The position numbers and the translations under genes were made by a program. From Eriocheir sinensis (taxonomy: Eukaryota; Arthropoda; Malacostraca; Decapoda; Varunidae), in contig NW_026111627.1 of the NCBI RefSeq assembly GCF_024679095.1, forward strand, positions 382,905 to 446,904: 64,000 nt of DNA, written 5' to 3'. Below the pieces are notes generated by a model, which saw nothing but the letters and a program-made list of their open reading frames with translations, did no database searches and had not been told where the DNA came from. The stretch's first letter is position 1, and the number at the start of each line of letters is the position of its first letter. Below, in pieces: positions 31,755 through 43,495 of the stretch.

Positions 31755-32460
31755 GTGCTGGGATGGTCTCTAGCAATACTGATAAAGTGTGTATCTACAA
31801 AGAATATGAATTTAAGGGTAATTAATAAATTGTTTTAATAAGAATATAAAAGTTTTTGCCAAAAACATACAGGCCAGTCAATATTTCACTGCTGCTTGAC
31901 TGTTGCTGCTGTCCTATCCCTAGTACATCATGTCAATGCTGAATGGCTCTGGTACCCCTTCAAATACATGAGACGAGCAGCCTATGATGTCATACACCAG
32001 TTTATCTACCACAGTTAATGTCATAGTTATATAGGCAGGCGCCTGCGTATCTGTGGTGCCACATGTGTGGGGCACTCAGGTGCTGGGGAAAATGTCATTG
32101 TTATGAAGGGGCAGGGGAAAACCAGTGTATGCTGTGAGGCCTTGGTGTGGAAGTTCCCTGCCTGAACTGTGCAGCTAATCCCCCATACAGTGAGGGCCTT
32201 TTTTACTCCCTCAGGGGCTGTGCAGCTTAGAGAGTGGTGTACATGAGTGTGAGTGTGTGAGTAAGTGTGTGCCTGTCTTGGCTAAAACCCTTCGCTGGGG
32301 GAAGACAACCAAGGTATTTAGATAGATTGATAGTCATTGACAGATGAACATTAAAAAAATTTCTATATCAAATATGCAGTTCACTGCTATGAACTTATTA
32401 ACTTTAAGCTGAAATAAAGGCATTGTGGCCAGTATAGCTGCATTCTGTGAGCACATAAAA
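31755..32460. other. AT-rich Harbinger interior
   Basis: Just beside the LINE 5' end the - strand can be read DTHFISIARDHPSTLFI, possibly the continuation of the second Harbinger gene. The rest shows nothing. Confidence 0.35.
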
Positions 32461-32494
32461 AACTAACTAATATATGTTTTACATTTAAAGACAT

Positions 32495-32700
32495 AACAAC
32501 TAAAAAAAATTACCAGTCTGCTGCTGCTCATTCTTGCACTTGGCAATGCAAGGCTTTGATTTTTGTTGTACGTTGTACCAACGCCTCTCACAGTCATCCT
32601 GCGTACGGGGTCCACTCCCAGGGAAGGCACTGTCAGGGTATAAATGTGAAGCAAGTTTCTTAATCGTTTCACTATGGCATGCTTTTTATTTCCCATAACT
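32495..32700 (-). pseudogene. Myb/SANT-like DNA-binding gene, C-terminal half of domain
   Basis: The - strand reads VIGEVMGNKKHAIVKRL and, after a one-base shift, KKLASHLYPDSAFPG and QDDCERRWYNVQQKSKP. The RRWYN..QQKSK pattern matches the last helix of Myb/SANT-like domains (K-W-x-N-L-K type) found in the partner protein of PIF/Harbinger transposases. That protein carries the transposase to the ends and the nucleus. The first half of the same domain lies upstream on the same strand at 39470-39660. Confidence 0.6.
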
Positions 32701-32869
32701 TCTCCAATAACATTTAATACATGCTGTGATGGAAAGCTAAATCAGTACCAATATTTTATTTACATGCATCATAAGACATTAACTTTTTAGTTGTTATGAA
32801 CATGGCCATAAATACTACTTTTCATTACCTACTTTTCTAAAATGCTTTTCTCTAAGTAGGAGGATATTA

Positions 32870-33215
32870 CACAATACAGCTATACAAAAAAATTCAAAGC
32901 ATTAATCTTAATTCCATTCTTTTGAGTACTTCTAACCTAACATTATATCACCAGAAACTGTTTGACCAATGCTATCAATATAATATTTTAATCTTACTTT
33001 ACCATTCTCATCAAATCTACCTATTCCGATATAGTCTTAACATAAAATATTTGTAAAAGTGTTGAGAGCCTGGCATGCCCAAGCCACCAAAAAAAATATA
33101 AATAAGGAATAAATAAAATAACAGGTAAATATGACTTGACTCTCTTATACTAACCCCCTTTCCACCCTAACAAACTTGGGGACCTACCATGCTAGGTTAG
33201 GACGTGTTTGGTTGA
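32870..33215. repeat. 614-bp tandem repeat, first partial copy
   Basis: This aligns with 38300-38640 and 38920-39250 through CATTATATCACCA, CAATGCTAT, TTAATCTTACTTTACC, TATAGTCTTRACATAAA and GGGGACCTACCATG. It is cut on the right by the full-length CR1-like element at 33216. Confidence 0.85.
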
Positions 33216-33726
33216 CCCTGCCCCAGCCTCAGTTGACCCTGCCCCAGCCTCGGGGGTACACGTGTGTCACCTTGCTCCTCAGTGTTTCGACGCTTTGGCT
33301 CCTTATCTGCTACCCAGCGGTTCCTGAGGCTGTTCTGTTGCTGTAGTGTGCTGCAGTGACTGAACAACAATTACTACTACCCAACACTCTGCTACTACCC
33401 AACACTCTGCTCTGCTAAGTGTTATTCCTGATTCATTACATACCATCACCCTCACCTTAACACACTTGCTTTCCTTCGCTGTACTAACCCCATACATCTC
33501 ACAACCTCACAGTGGTGCACGCAAGCTCCTTCTAAACGTTCTACACGTATTTTTTTTCCGATTCATTTTCCAGGAAGTGTTCATATTAGGTGCTGTTTCA
33601 GGCTGTGATTTTCCTTGTTAAACGGAAATTTCCAGGCCCACACCACCCTCGCCGGCCGTATTCCCAGGGGACCCTTTGTTTCCAGGGACCTCTGTCTCAC
33701 TACGCTCCGCGGAAGGATCAGCCAAT

Positions 33727-35122
33727 ATGCCCTCAAATTTGAAACGTTGTTCTAACTGTGGCCTTCGCCAAGCTCCGCAGTACTTTAGGACAAGTAACGG
33801 GGCAAGCGAGACTTGCCGTTTCTGCATCAAGGCAGAGCAAGATGAAAGAAAAATCAAGCACCTGGAATCCACGATCCACTCGTTAACGCAGGACATGAAA
33901 TATTTGGCGAGCGAGTCACAGCGTGTAGCAGGTGTTCCTGCTCATCTACTCGCGGGGTAACTCACCCCCCCTTCCTTCCACCCCTGCTTCTCCCCATACA
34001 GCAGCCTCACTTCTCCCGCCTGCATCCCCGTACTCGATAGTGCTTTCTACCTTCACTTCCCCTCCTCCTGCATCTCCCTCTTCCCTTCCACTCCTCCAAC
34101 CGCTTCTCTCCTCTCCTCCCTCTCCCCTCTCCTCCCCCGCCATCCCCACTCCACACCCACCATACTTCCCTTCCCTTCTGCCGCCATGACTCTCATTCAT
34201 CACCCCCTTTCCCCCCTCTCTTCCTTCCCTCCCCTCTCTTCCCTCTCTTCCCTCTTTCTCTCTCCCTTTCTCCTCCCCTCATCACCCCCCCCTCTCCTCT
34301 GCACCTACCTCCCCCGCCTCCTCCTCCTCTCCCGCATCCCTCCCTCTCCCCCTCCTCCCTGCCTCCCCACCACCTCCGCCACCACCTCCTCAGCCACCTC
34401 CTCCTCCCCCCCTCCCCCTTCGACGTCATCCCCTTCCTCTCTCTCCTTCTTCCACTCATCGTCCTCCTCCTCCTCCTCCTCCTTCTCCTCCTCCACCTCC
34501 TCCACCCCCTCCTCCTCCACCACCTCCTCCGCCTCCCACTCCCCTGCTGCCCTCCCTCTCCGCCTGGAGCGGCTTCCGGTCCGTCTACTGACAAAGTTAA
34601 TAAGAGGAAAGTACTGGTGGTTGGGGACTCTCAAGTCAGGTTCATTGACAGGTACTTTTGTTCAAGGGATAAGGAAAATAGGCTTCGAGTGTGCTTTCCC
34701 GGGGCAGGCATCCAGCACGTATCTGACAGAATGGAGGAAATTTTAGTAGGGAGGGGACACAGCCCATCGTCGTCTGCAGTTCCGGTGGTAATGACATCGG
34801 TAAGGTGGGTAGCGAAGAGATATTTCGGCGCTTCAGGGAATCGTTTGCTAAAGTGAGGGACTTCGTGGGGGTGCCCGCTGTTTGTGGGGTTTTGCCGAGG
34901 AGGGGGTTGGGAGATTGATGTCTTTCCATAGCCTTAGCAGTAAACAGCAGGCTGGCGTCCCACTGTAAGCGAAATGGTTGGCTTTTCCTTGACAATTGGG
35001 ACCTCTTCTACAATATAGGGACCTTGTTTGCCTAGGTTGGCGTGCACCTGTCACTACTGGTGGTGGAGGTTCTAGCAGACTCCCTCGATCGATCAATTAG
35101 AACCCTACAGGATTTTTTAGAG
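33727..35122 (+). pseudogene. Family C ORF1: zinc finger, coiled coil, SGNH esterase
   Basis: From the ATG at 33727 the first 50 residues carry a C-x2-C ... C-x2-C finger (CSNCG ... CRFC) followed by a Glu/Lys/Gln heptad-like helix. A TAA at 33958 breaks the frame. A Pro/Ser-rich linker of pyrimidine-rich DNA (34000-34570) follows. The esterase-like domain is next, with VLVVGDSQVRF (GDS block, nucleophile Ser) at 34605-34640, CFPGAGI, then in another frame SSGGNDIG (G-x-N-D block) near 34785 and VGVHLS near 35040. There the expected Asp of D-x-x-H is Val. Such esterase-containing ORF1 proteins are known from CR1-like elements. At least three frame breaks are present. Confidence 0.8.
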
Positions 35123-35136
35123 TAGGCGAGGGGGGT

Positions 35137-38005
35137 GTGCCTGTCAGTGCATCGCAGACTGGGACTAGGGGGCGCAGGAGAAATCGAAAGGATATAAGAA
35201 AGGATGGGCTAACGGCTTATTACACCAACAGTAGGAGTCTCAGGAACAAGATAGATCTACTGAGGGGGAAAGCATGTGTCGAGAAATTCGACATTATAGC
35301 TATCACGGAAACATGGGTAGATACTGCCAACAAAAACTTCATGTCTGAGTATGAAATAGATGGTTACCAGATGTTTCACAAAGATAGAAAGGGAAGCACT
35401 TTATGTTAAAGACACACTTAAATGTTCCGCTAACAACTCTATTCAAACAAATGGCGACTCAGAATCAGTTTGGGTGGACGTCCACAAAGGGAAGGACAAA
35501 CTAATTCTAGGGGTTCTTTACAGGCCACCCAACCTCAGCAGGCAGGACACTGATATATTACTACAAGAGGTAGGCAGGGCGAGCAGGAGCAAAAATGTCT
35601 GCATAATGGTGATTTTAACTATAGGAATATAGATTGGGAAGGCGTGGTGGGTGATCTAGAGTCTGAGGATTTTCTGAAAGTAATACAAGATAATTTTCTC
35701 AAGCAGACAGTAACAGAGCCCACCAGGGGTAACAACATTCTGGACTTGGTCTTAACTAACACCGAGTATATGATCAGCGAGCTAGATGGTGGGGGAGAAG
35801 TAGGTGGCAGTGATCACAAGGAAATTAGGTTTATATTAGACTGGGCGGTGACCCATGAACTCAACCCGGTGTTGGTGCCCGACTTTAGAAGAGCTGATTA
35901 TGAGGGGCTCAGAAAACACCTTAAGGAGGTAAATTGGGAAACCTTAGGGCTGGATGAGGGCCAGATCTCAGGGCTGGAACCGGAAAGACAGGGGAGCCAT
36001 GTAGAAATGACCTACAATAATTTAGTTAGAGAAATTGCAGAGGGTCAGAGACAGCATATCCCTTACCAAGCACGTAGGAAGGAAAATAACGACCCCAAAT
36101 GGATGACCCGCAGACTCAAGCATGAAATAGGCTTGAAGAGAGGAATTTATAGGAAAATAAAGAACGGAGAGATCCACCTCAGGGGTAGGTATGTTGAGCT
36201 AGCGAGGTCGGTGAAGAAGAACACCCGCCTTGCAAAAAGAAATTATGAGATTAGGGTAGCCAACGAGGCCAAGAGCGATCCCTAGGGCTTCTTCAAATTG
36301 TACATGACGAAAACAAGGGACAGAATTGGACCGTTGAAAACAAACACAGGCGAGCTCGTTGAGAATGGAGAAGATATGAGCCAAATGATGAATGACTATT
36401 TCCTCTCAGTTTTAACGAAGGAAAATCTAACAACCATTCGGAGAGAGTTCAGATATATGAGGGGGACGAGAACGACAAGTTGAGGGATGTGATCATCACT
36501 AGGCAAGTAGTCCAGGATGAGATTGGTAGGTTGAAGAAAAACAAATCGCCGGGCCCAGACGAAGTATTCCCAAAGGGTTCTGAAAGAGTGCAAGGAAGTC
36601 CTTAGTGGCCCTCTTGCCGATATCTTTAAAATGTCGGTAAATTCTGGGTATGTGCCCAATCAATGGAAAGTAGCTAATGTGACGCCGATTTTCAAAAGGA
36701 GACAAGTCAGCCACCTCAAACTATCGCCCAACTAGCTTAACATCAGTTGTGGGAAAGATGTTAGAGTCGATTATAGCCAGGAGCATTCGGGACCATCTAG
36801 AAAAGCATAATTTAATTCATGACTCACAACATGGGTTCACAAAGGGTAGGTCTTGCCTTACTAACCTGTTGTCCTTCTACACTAAAGTAATCGAGGCGGT
36901 TGACAGAGATGAAAACTATGACATATTATATCTAGATTTCAGTAAAGCGTTCGACAAAGTCCCTCATCACCGGCTATTACTAAAATTACAGGCTCACGGC
37001 GTAGATGGGAAAGTTTTGAGCTGGATCAGGGCGTGGCTTAGTGGTAGGAAGCAGAGAGTGCAAATCAATGGTAGGAAATCTGAATGGGGCAGTGTTACGA
37101 GTGGAGTCCCACATTGGTCGGTGCTGGGACCTATTCTTTTTATTATTTACATCAATGACTTGGACACAGGAATCAGTAGCGATGTCAGTAAGTTCGCAGA
37201 TGATACCAAGATAGGTAGAGTAATCCAATCAGACAGCGACGCTACCGTTCTCCAGGATGAGCTTGACAGACTATATGATTGGGCGAGGAAGTGGCAGATG
37301 GAATTCAATGTCGGGAAGTGTAGCATTTTGAGCGTAGGTAGGAATAACCCCTTACACAATTACTCCTTAAATGACACTCCTCTAAGCAGGTCTGGGCGGG
37401 AGAGAGACTTAGGAGTCCTAGTGAGCGCTGACCTCCGTCCTAGGGCTCAATGCATTCAGGCTAAAAATCGGGCAAACAGAGTACTAGGTTTCATCTCAAG
37501 GAGCGTGAGCAATAGGAGCGCTGAAGTCATCCTCAAACTTTACTTAGCACTAGTTCGACCTCATCTCGATTATGCAGTTCAGTTCTGGTCCCCCTATTAT
37601 AGAATGGATATCAAGATGTTAGAATCTGTACAGAGGAGGATGACGAAGATGATTCAGGGGGTGAGGAACTTGCCTTATGAAGACAGGCTAAAGCAGTTAA
37701 ATCTACACTCTCTAGAAAGGCGAAGGGTGCGAGGAGACTTGATCGAAGTTTATAAATGGATGAAGGGATTTAATAAAGGGGATGTCAATAAAATTTTGAG
37801 AGTGAAAGAGCCAGGTAGGACGCGTGGCAATGGTTTTAAGTTAGACAAATTCAGATTCAACAAAGACATAGGCAAGAATTGGTTCACTAATAGAGTGGTG
37901 GACGAATGGAACAGGCTTGGGAGCCATGTTGTGGGTGCCAATACCATAGATACATTCAAGAAGAGGTTAGATAAAGCCATGGATGGTGAGGTAAGGTGGG
38001 GTTGA
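35137..38005 (+). pseudogene. Family C ORF2: endonuclease and reverse transcriptase, broken
   Basis: The endonuclease shows YYTNSRSLRNKIDLL, AITETWVD, YRPPNL and GSDHKEI. Frame breaks occur near 35395, 35605 (in the GDFN block), 36285 (TAG), 36445, 36570 and 36700. From 36749 the RT is open to 38005: GKMLESII, QHGFTKGRSCLTNL, motif A LYLDFSKAFDKVPHH, motif B SGVPHWSVLGP (the usual Gln-Gly replaced by His-Trp), motif [11 protein letters not shown], then HLDYAVQFWSPYYRMDIKML and the C-terminal WFTNRVVDEWNRLG. The substitution at motif B would be expected to harm activity even without the frameshifts. Confidence 0.92.
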
Positions 38006-38057
38006 GTGTACAGGAGCTGCCTTGTATAGGCCAATCGGCCTCTTGCAGACTCCTTAC

Positions 38058-38085
38058 GTTCTTATGTTCTTATGTTCTTATGTTC
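38058..38085 (+). repeat. CR1-type 3' tail (GTTCTTAT)n
   Basis: Three units of GTTCTTAT close family C copy 1. The reverse complement is at the end of copy 2. Confidence 0.85.
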
Positions 38086-38088
38086 ATG

Positions 38089-39470
38089 TTTAGCAGGAGT
38101 TGGTTTAGTTATGTTAGATTGTTGAGGGAGTGGGGGTTGCAGCAGAAATGATCATGATGATGCTATTCACATGGAGCAGTAGGAAAAAGTATGTCCTGTT
38201 TGGAAACTCTGTGGTTGTGGTTGTATACAAAAATACCCATTTGACGAGGTTAGGTTAGTTTGCAAGTTACTTGAATCATGGATATGTGAATATGTAACAA
38301 AAAAAATAAAAGCGTTAACCTTAATTTCATTATCTTGAGTACATTCCAATCTAACATTATATCACCATAATCTGTTTGGCCAATGCTATAAATATACTAT
38401 TTTAATCTTACTTTACCGTTCTCACGAAACCTACCTATTCCCATATAGTCTTGACATAAAGTTCTTGTAAAAGTGTCCATAGTCTGGCATGCCTAGCATC
38501 CCCCCCCAATAAAAATAAATAATAAACAAATAAAAATAAATAAAGAATAAAAAAAGGGCAAATATGCCTTAACTATCTATACCAACCCCCTCTTCCCCCC
38601 CAACAAACTTGGCATGTTAAGTTAGGATGTGTTCGGTAGGACGGGGCAGGTTTGGCACTTGGGGACCTACCATGTTAGGTTAGGATGTGTCAGGTAGGAC
38701 AGGTTTAGCAGGAGTTGGTTTAGTTATGTTAGATTGTTGAGGGAGTGGGGGTTGCAGCAGAAATGCTCATGATGATGCTATTCACGTGAAGCAGTAGGAA
38801 AAAGTATGTTCTGTTTGGAAACTCTTTGGTTGTGTTTGTATACAAAAATACCCATTTGACGAGGTTAGGTTAGTTTGCAAGTTACTTGAATCATGAATAT
38901 GTGAATATGTAACAAAAAATAAAAGCATTAACCTTAATTTCATTACCTTGAGTACATTCCAATCTAACATTATATCACCATAATCTGTTTGACCAATGCT
39001 ATAAATATACTATTTTAATCTTACTTTACCATTCTCACAAAACCTACCCATTCCCATATAGTCTCGACATAAAGTACTTGTAAAAGTGTCCATAGTCTGG
39101 CATGCCTCGCATCCCCAATAAAAAAAAGAATAAACAAATAAAATTAAATAAAGAATGAAAACAGGGCAAATATGCCATAACTATCTATACCAACCCCCTC
39201 TTCCCCCCCAACAAACTTGGCATGTTAAGTTAGGATGTGTTCGGTAGGACAGGGCAGGTTTGGCATGGTTAGGTTTAGTTATGTTAGATTGTTGAGGGAG
39301 AGGGGGTTGTGGCAGAAATGGTCATAATGAAACTATTCAGATACAGAATGAAAAGGTATGTTCTGTTTGGAAGGTCAGTGGTTGTGTTATTATGCAAAAA
39401 ATACCCAATTGATTGGGTTAGGTTAGTTTGTAAGGTGATTGAACCATGAATATGTGATTGCTAACCTTGT
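38089..39470. repeat. 614-bp tandem repeat, copies 2 to 4
   Basis: TAGCAGGAGTTGGTTTAGTT occurs at 38091 and 38705, a displacement of 614. A third shortened start is near 39262 (GGTTTAGTTATGTTAGATTG). Copies share CCAATCTAACATTATATCAC, GACGAGGTTAGGTTAGTTTG and an A-rich GACATAAAG region. The small - strand frames that recur in each copy are repeat-derived and have no domain. Confidence 0.92.
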
Positions 39471-39665
39471 TACAGCTTCTGCCACTTCAGTCCACGCTCT
39501 CTTCTTATCCTCAGGGGTGATACTCTTCCCATAACACCCTCTGATTATACGTATTTTTTCTTGAATTTGATGTAAGAAGACCGTTTCATCTGGCGACCAA
39601 TTAAACTTACTCCTTTTCTGCGCTGGTTCTCCGGCCCGTAGATCATTGGGGCAGATGACGTGGTT
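39470..39665 (-). pseudogene. Myb/SANT-like DNA-binding gene, N-terminal half of domain
   Basis: The - strand reads KRSKFNWSPDETVFLHQIQ, then EKIRIIRGCYGKSITP and EDKKRAWTEVAEAVT. This matches helices 1 and 2 of Myb/SANT-like domains (F-S/T-x-x-E ... L, and K-x-x-A-W-x-x-I/V-A). It lies just inside the right TIR, reads inwards, and is followed by AG then GTTAGC, which could be a splice donor. The remaining helix is 6.8 kb further on at 32495-32700. The distance is mostly inserted CR1 and tandem repeat. This is the expected DNA-binding partner gene of a Harbinger element. Confidence 0.7.
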
Positions 39666-40059
39666 ATGGTGCGGTAATTTCAGCAGAGCAAGTCGTGACG
39701 CAGGCGGGGAGATACGGGTATTGACGAGTGACGGAGTAAAAACAGCCTTTGAGGCTGCTTCTATCTGCCACAAAACTCAGTATTTTCTTGTGTTTGCCAT
39801 TTATTATGTTTCTGTTGTACATTTATACATCTTTTCTTTATTTTTCTTTTGAAATATATACTTAATTCATGTCGGATGTTTACGTTTTGCACGGATGCGT
39901 CCTTAGCAACGAGCCCGCCATAAAGAAGAAGAAGAAGAAGATAATAGTAGCCAGGATTTGCTAATACCTACACTCAAAGTTGACGAGGATAGCTTTTACT
40001 CTTAATAATTTGAAACTATTAACTTTGATAGTAACTTTAAGAGTAAAAGTTAATAGCTC

Positions 40060-40075
40060 TCGAGGATACGGGCCC
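40060..40075 (-). repeat. Harbinger right TIR
   Basis: TCGAGGATACGGGCCC, the reverse complement of the left TIR at 26886-26901. Confidence 0.85.
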
Positions 40076-40079
40076 TGCT

Positions 40080-41110
40080 GGTCCTTACGAGGCAGTTTGT
40101 GACAAGCTACACTAACTATCTAATCAAAGGTGGAAGATGAAGGACAGCAAAGGCGAAGGCTCCAGCCAAAGCTGGCAGGAAAAGGAAAAAGAACCATAAA
40201 GCATGGAAAAACTGCATGGAAATTATGTAGGAAAGAGGAAAGAACTACCATTACTGCTACCACTAACCGGGCGATAAAAGCGGACAAGGACACCAGTATT
40301 CGAAAGAACTTAACGTTATTACGACAATGAGTAATATCTTAGTTGCTGGTTGGATTCAAAACACTTGTCTAATCTATTCTTGAAGGCCGTAACTGTTGTA
40401 CTATCAACGACATCACAGGGTAGAGAGTTCCAAACATTAACAACTCGATTGCAGAAGAAGTGTTTAGCTTCGTGCGAAGTGAGTCTTTTTACCACTTATC
40501 TTCAAATTGTGAGTTCTTCTTGTTCTATTTGATCGATCAATTGTAAAGTAATCTTCCGCATTAATATCACTGAATCCTTTAAACATTTTAAACACCCCTA
40601 TTATATCGCCTCGCATTCTTCGTTTTGATAGACTGAATAAATTTACTTCTTTAAGCCTTTGTTCATATGATAAATTTATCAACCTAGGAATCATCTTTGT
40701 TACTCTTCGTTGAACCCGTTCCAACTTTTCTATGTCTTTTCTGTAGTAGGGAGACCAAAACTGTACACAGTACTCTAGACGGGGTCGAACCAACGAATTA
40801 TACAGTTTTAATATTACTTTTTCCGATTTATTATTAAAGACTCGTCCGATGAAGCCAACCAATTTGTTTGCAGTTTTAACTACCTCTGAACAATGCTGAC
40901 CGGGCTTTAAATCGCTTGATATAGTGATTCCAAGATCCTTTTCTTTACTTAACTGCAGAAAGTTGTTGGCCATTCATTACGTACCGAACGCGATTGTTAT
41001 TTTTTCCGATGTGCAACACTTTACAATTGTCAACGTTAAATTTCATTTGCCATCTTTTTTTTACGAGCCGGTCACTGATAACTTTTTTACATATATCTCT
41101 CGTCGACACT
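40080..41110 (-). mobile_element. CR1-like LINE family D, 3' fragment
   Basis: The RT thumb and C-terminal region lie on the - strand, starting about two residues before a CKVLHIGK-like motif and truncated near 41110. It contains KEKDLGITISSDLKPGQHC, LYNSLVRPRLEYCVQFWSPY and RVQRRVTKMIPRL. The end, HFFCNRVVNVWNSLP, is in a shifted frame near 40460-40340. It is clearly related to families B and C but diverged from both. No (CT)n lies at either end. Confidence 0.88.
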
Positions 41111-41149
41111 TATTTGCTCGTGTGTTTCCCGTGCTAACGACGCACTATT

Positions 41150-42050
41150 AGTTTTTATTGTAGGAGCTGCCACGGAGTTGTTGTCTCGTCGTTTGTGCCA
41201 CTTGGTTACCTGTCTAACTTACTAACTAGTGTTTGATTGCTGTTTTGCTTTTTGTAATTTATTATCTGCAATTTTCTTTTTTTTTTATCTTTACTTCTTC
41301 CTTCTTTTCTTTCTTGTTTCGGTTCTTCTTTATTCTTTTCTTACTTATTAATTGACTAAGGTATTATCACCTTTCCTTTTCAAACACAATCTTTATTCCC
41401 CGCTGTTGGTGTGTGTTTGTTTCTCTTCGTGCACAAAAGTCGTCCCAAACTTTATATTATATTCTTTCGTCTTTTTTTAAAATTCAATAGTAAAAGTATG
41501 CTTTGATTATCTTTCGTAAACCTCCACCAACTTCAAATTTAATTCCGAAGATTCATGGATTTGCTTGTTTGTTTGTTGGTTCGGTGAAATTTTCCAAGGC
41601 GTTCCATTATATATTTTTGTCTTCTTTTTTTTTTGCCAGAAAAAAACGTATCACTTTTATGCTTTTTTTTTTTATAAACCTTCATCAACTTCAAACTTTT
41701 TCTCATAGGGTTCATAGGTTTGTTTGTTTGTTCGGTGTAGTGAGGTCTTCCAAAACGTTCCATTATATTCTTGGTCTTTTTATCTGTATGCTACAAAGGG
41801 AAACGCGCATCGCTTTTTATATGCTGTGTCTCGGAAACTTTCACCAACTCACTTTTATTTTTCTGGCGCTATTTTCCTGACAAACACTTAGCGCCGTAAT
41901 TACTTCCGTTACTTTTCAACAACCCCCACCCCCCAAAAAAAAATAATAATAATAATATTCGCCGCGCCCACTGAAAATGTAAAAAGCCCACTATAATAAC
42001 CCGGTGTACATTTTTTTCCTTTCTTTTTTTCTTTCCTCTGTGTTTTGCGT

Positions 42051-42112
<62 letters not shown>

Positions 42113-43290
42113 TGCAGACGCAGAAGCAAATCACCTTGTGTTACGCCCACTCTCATAACCTTTTAAAAGCGTATTGTACTGAATTAGCCTTGCTCTTTTA
42201 ATATTTACTCTAATATATACGTTTGTCTTTTTATTTACTCAATCACTTTTTTTTACTCATCACTTCATAAATAATTGTCTTAGGTATTATCACACGTGTT
42301 CCCTTTAAACATCATCTAAATTTCCGGTTTGATTTTTTATTATATGTTTATTTGTTTTCTTTATTTTATTCGTGTCTTTTTTTTCAGCATCACTTCATAA
42401 ATAATTGACTAAGGAATTATCGCACGTTCGCTTAAAATATTATCTTTATTTGCCGTTTTCTTTATTGTTTTTAGTTTTGTCATTATTTAGTTATGTATAA
42501 TTTTTTTATTGAATATTCATTTACTTTTTATTTAGGGTCTTTATTTACCCGTTGTTTGATTGTTTCTTGTTTATTTGTTTCTTTGCCGTGCAGAAGTATT
42601 GTGTTTTTTACGGATGTTACCTTCGGACCTAATTTCCTCGGCAAACCTTTAACCACTGGCGGCACTTTACGGCCGCATAAAGTATCTTTGTGTTCACGGT
42701 GTCGGCGCCACACAAACACCGCCAGCGAGTGTTTTACCGACTAATTGTTACCGTCGGCTCTTTACGATCACTCTGTTTTGTGGCGTTGCTTCCCAGCGGT
42801 ACAGAACCGCCAACGTTTTATCCACCTAATTGTGTCTGGCAGGTTTTTACGGCCACTCAACCTGTAAAGTTTTTTTTTTACATCTTTTTATAATGTTACT
42901 TTCCCATAATATTTTACCAACAAACATAAAATACGCCACTGTTACTATACACCACAAACATGGCGTTTCTAATTAACTTACACAACACAAAGATAAAACC
43001 TTGTCCTATCACAAAACAAAAAAAACAAAAACTGTAATAAAAAGTCTTGTTATGTGCCACAGCGAAAGTTAACACAGTCGATTTTACCAGGAAACATTTC
43101 TTTAACTTTTTAATCTGCTCGCTTATACCACAACTATTTTACCGGCAAGCACCTCACATTATTTTGATATCAAGCTACCCTTTATAATCCACAGTTAAGT
43201 TAAGAGAAAGTTAAGAGAAACACATCCTTTTTAGGTAAGAAGCATAAGATTGACTTATTAATATTACATTTCCTGTCTTATTATCATTAA
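41150..43290. repeat. AT-rich DNA with decayed tandem duplications
   Basis: Segments recur with heavy divergence. ATTGACTAAGGTATTATCAC-like sequence occurs near 41350, 42270 and 42400. CCACCAACTTC-AAACTTT followed by TTCATGG and TTTGTTTGTTTG occurs near 41525 and 41685, and a third start near 41835. A GC-richer part at 42640-42860 repeats a CGGCACTTTACGGCCGC/TTTTTACGGCCACTC theme. (GT)n lies at 42056-42110. I see no gene. Confidence 0.55.
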
Positions 43291-43295
43291 ATATT

Positions 43296-43495
43296 ATTAG
43301 CTTGGCAGCACGGAACACCTTCCCACGAATTCACGTGCACGGGTTTGATCCCAACCCACGGCAGTTGTCACCTAATTCGCTCCGCTGGTTATCCTCCCTC
43401 TCGAACTGGTCGATGAATGGGCACCTGGGGAAACCTGGGAAGATGAACCGTGGTAGCCCGGATGCCACTTATTCTGTGTTCCCGGGTAAGTGTTT
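43296..43495 (+). mobile_element. tRNA-derived SINE, copy 3
   Basis: The B box-like GGTTTGATCCC is at 43342-43352. The body shared with the other copies follows: ATCCTCCCTCTCGAACTGG, TCGATGAATGGGCACCTGGG and CGTGGTAGCCCGGATG. The A box part is degraded. It is on the + strand, opposite to copies 1 and 2. Confidence 0.75.

Larger units (their letters stand above)
33216..38088 (+). mobile_element. CR1-like LINE family C, copy 1, full length
   Basis: The element is about 4.87 kb, made of a 5' UTR of about 500 bases, ORF1 (33727 to about 35120), ORF2 (about 35140-38005) and a 3' UTR ending in (GTTCTTAT)n at 38058-38085. It is inserted inside the 614-bp tandem repeat. The repeat's uninterrupted sequence near 38680-38720 (GGTTAGGATGTGTCAGG, TAGGACAGGTTTAGCAGG) shows the empty site, which locates both ends to within about ten bases. 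Multiple frameshifts show it is inactive. Confidence 0.92.

Noticed and set aside
38167..38970. Two near-identical ~60-aa - strand frames (SHIHDSSNLQTNLTSSNGYF)
   Set aside because: They are the same position in two copies of the 614-bp tandem repeat. They are short, without domain, and the third copy does not keep the frame.
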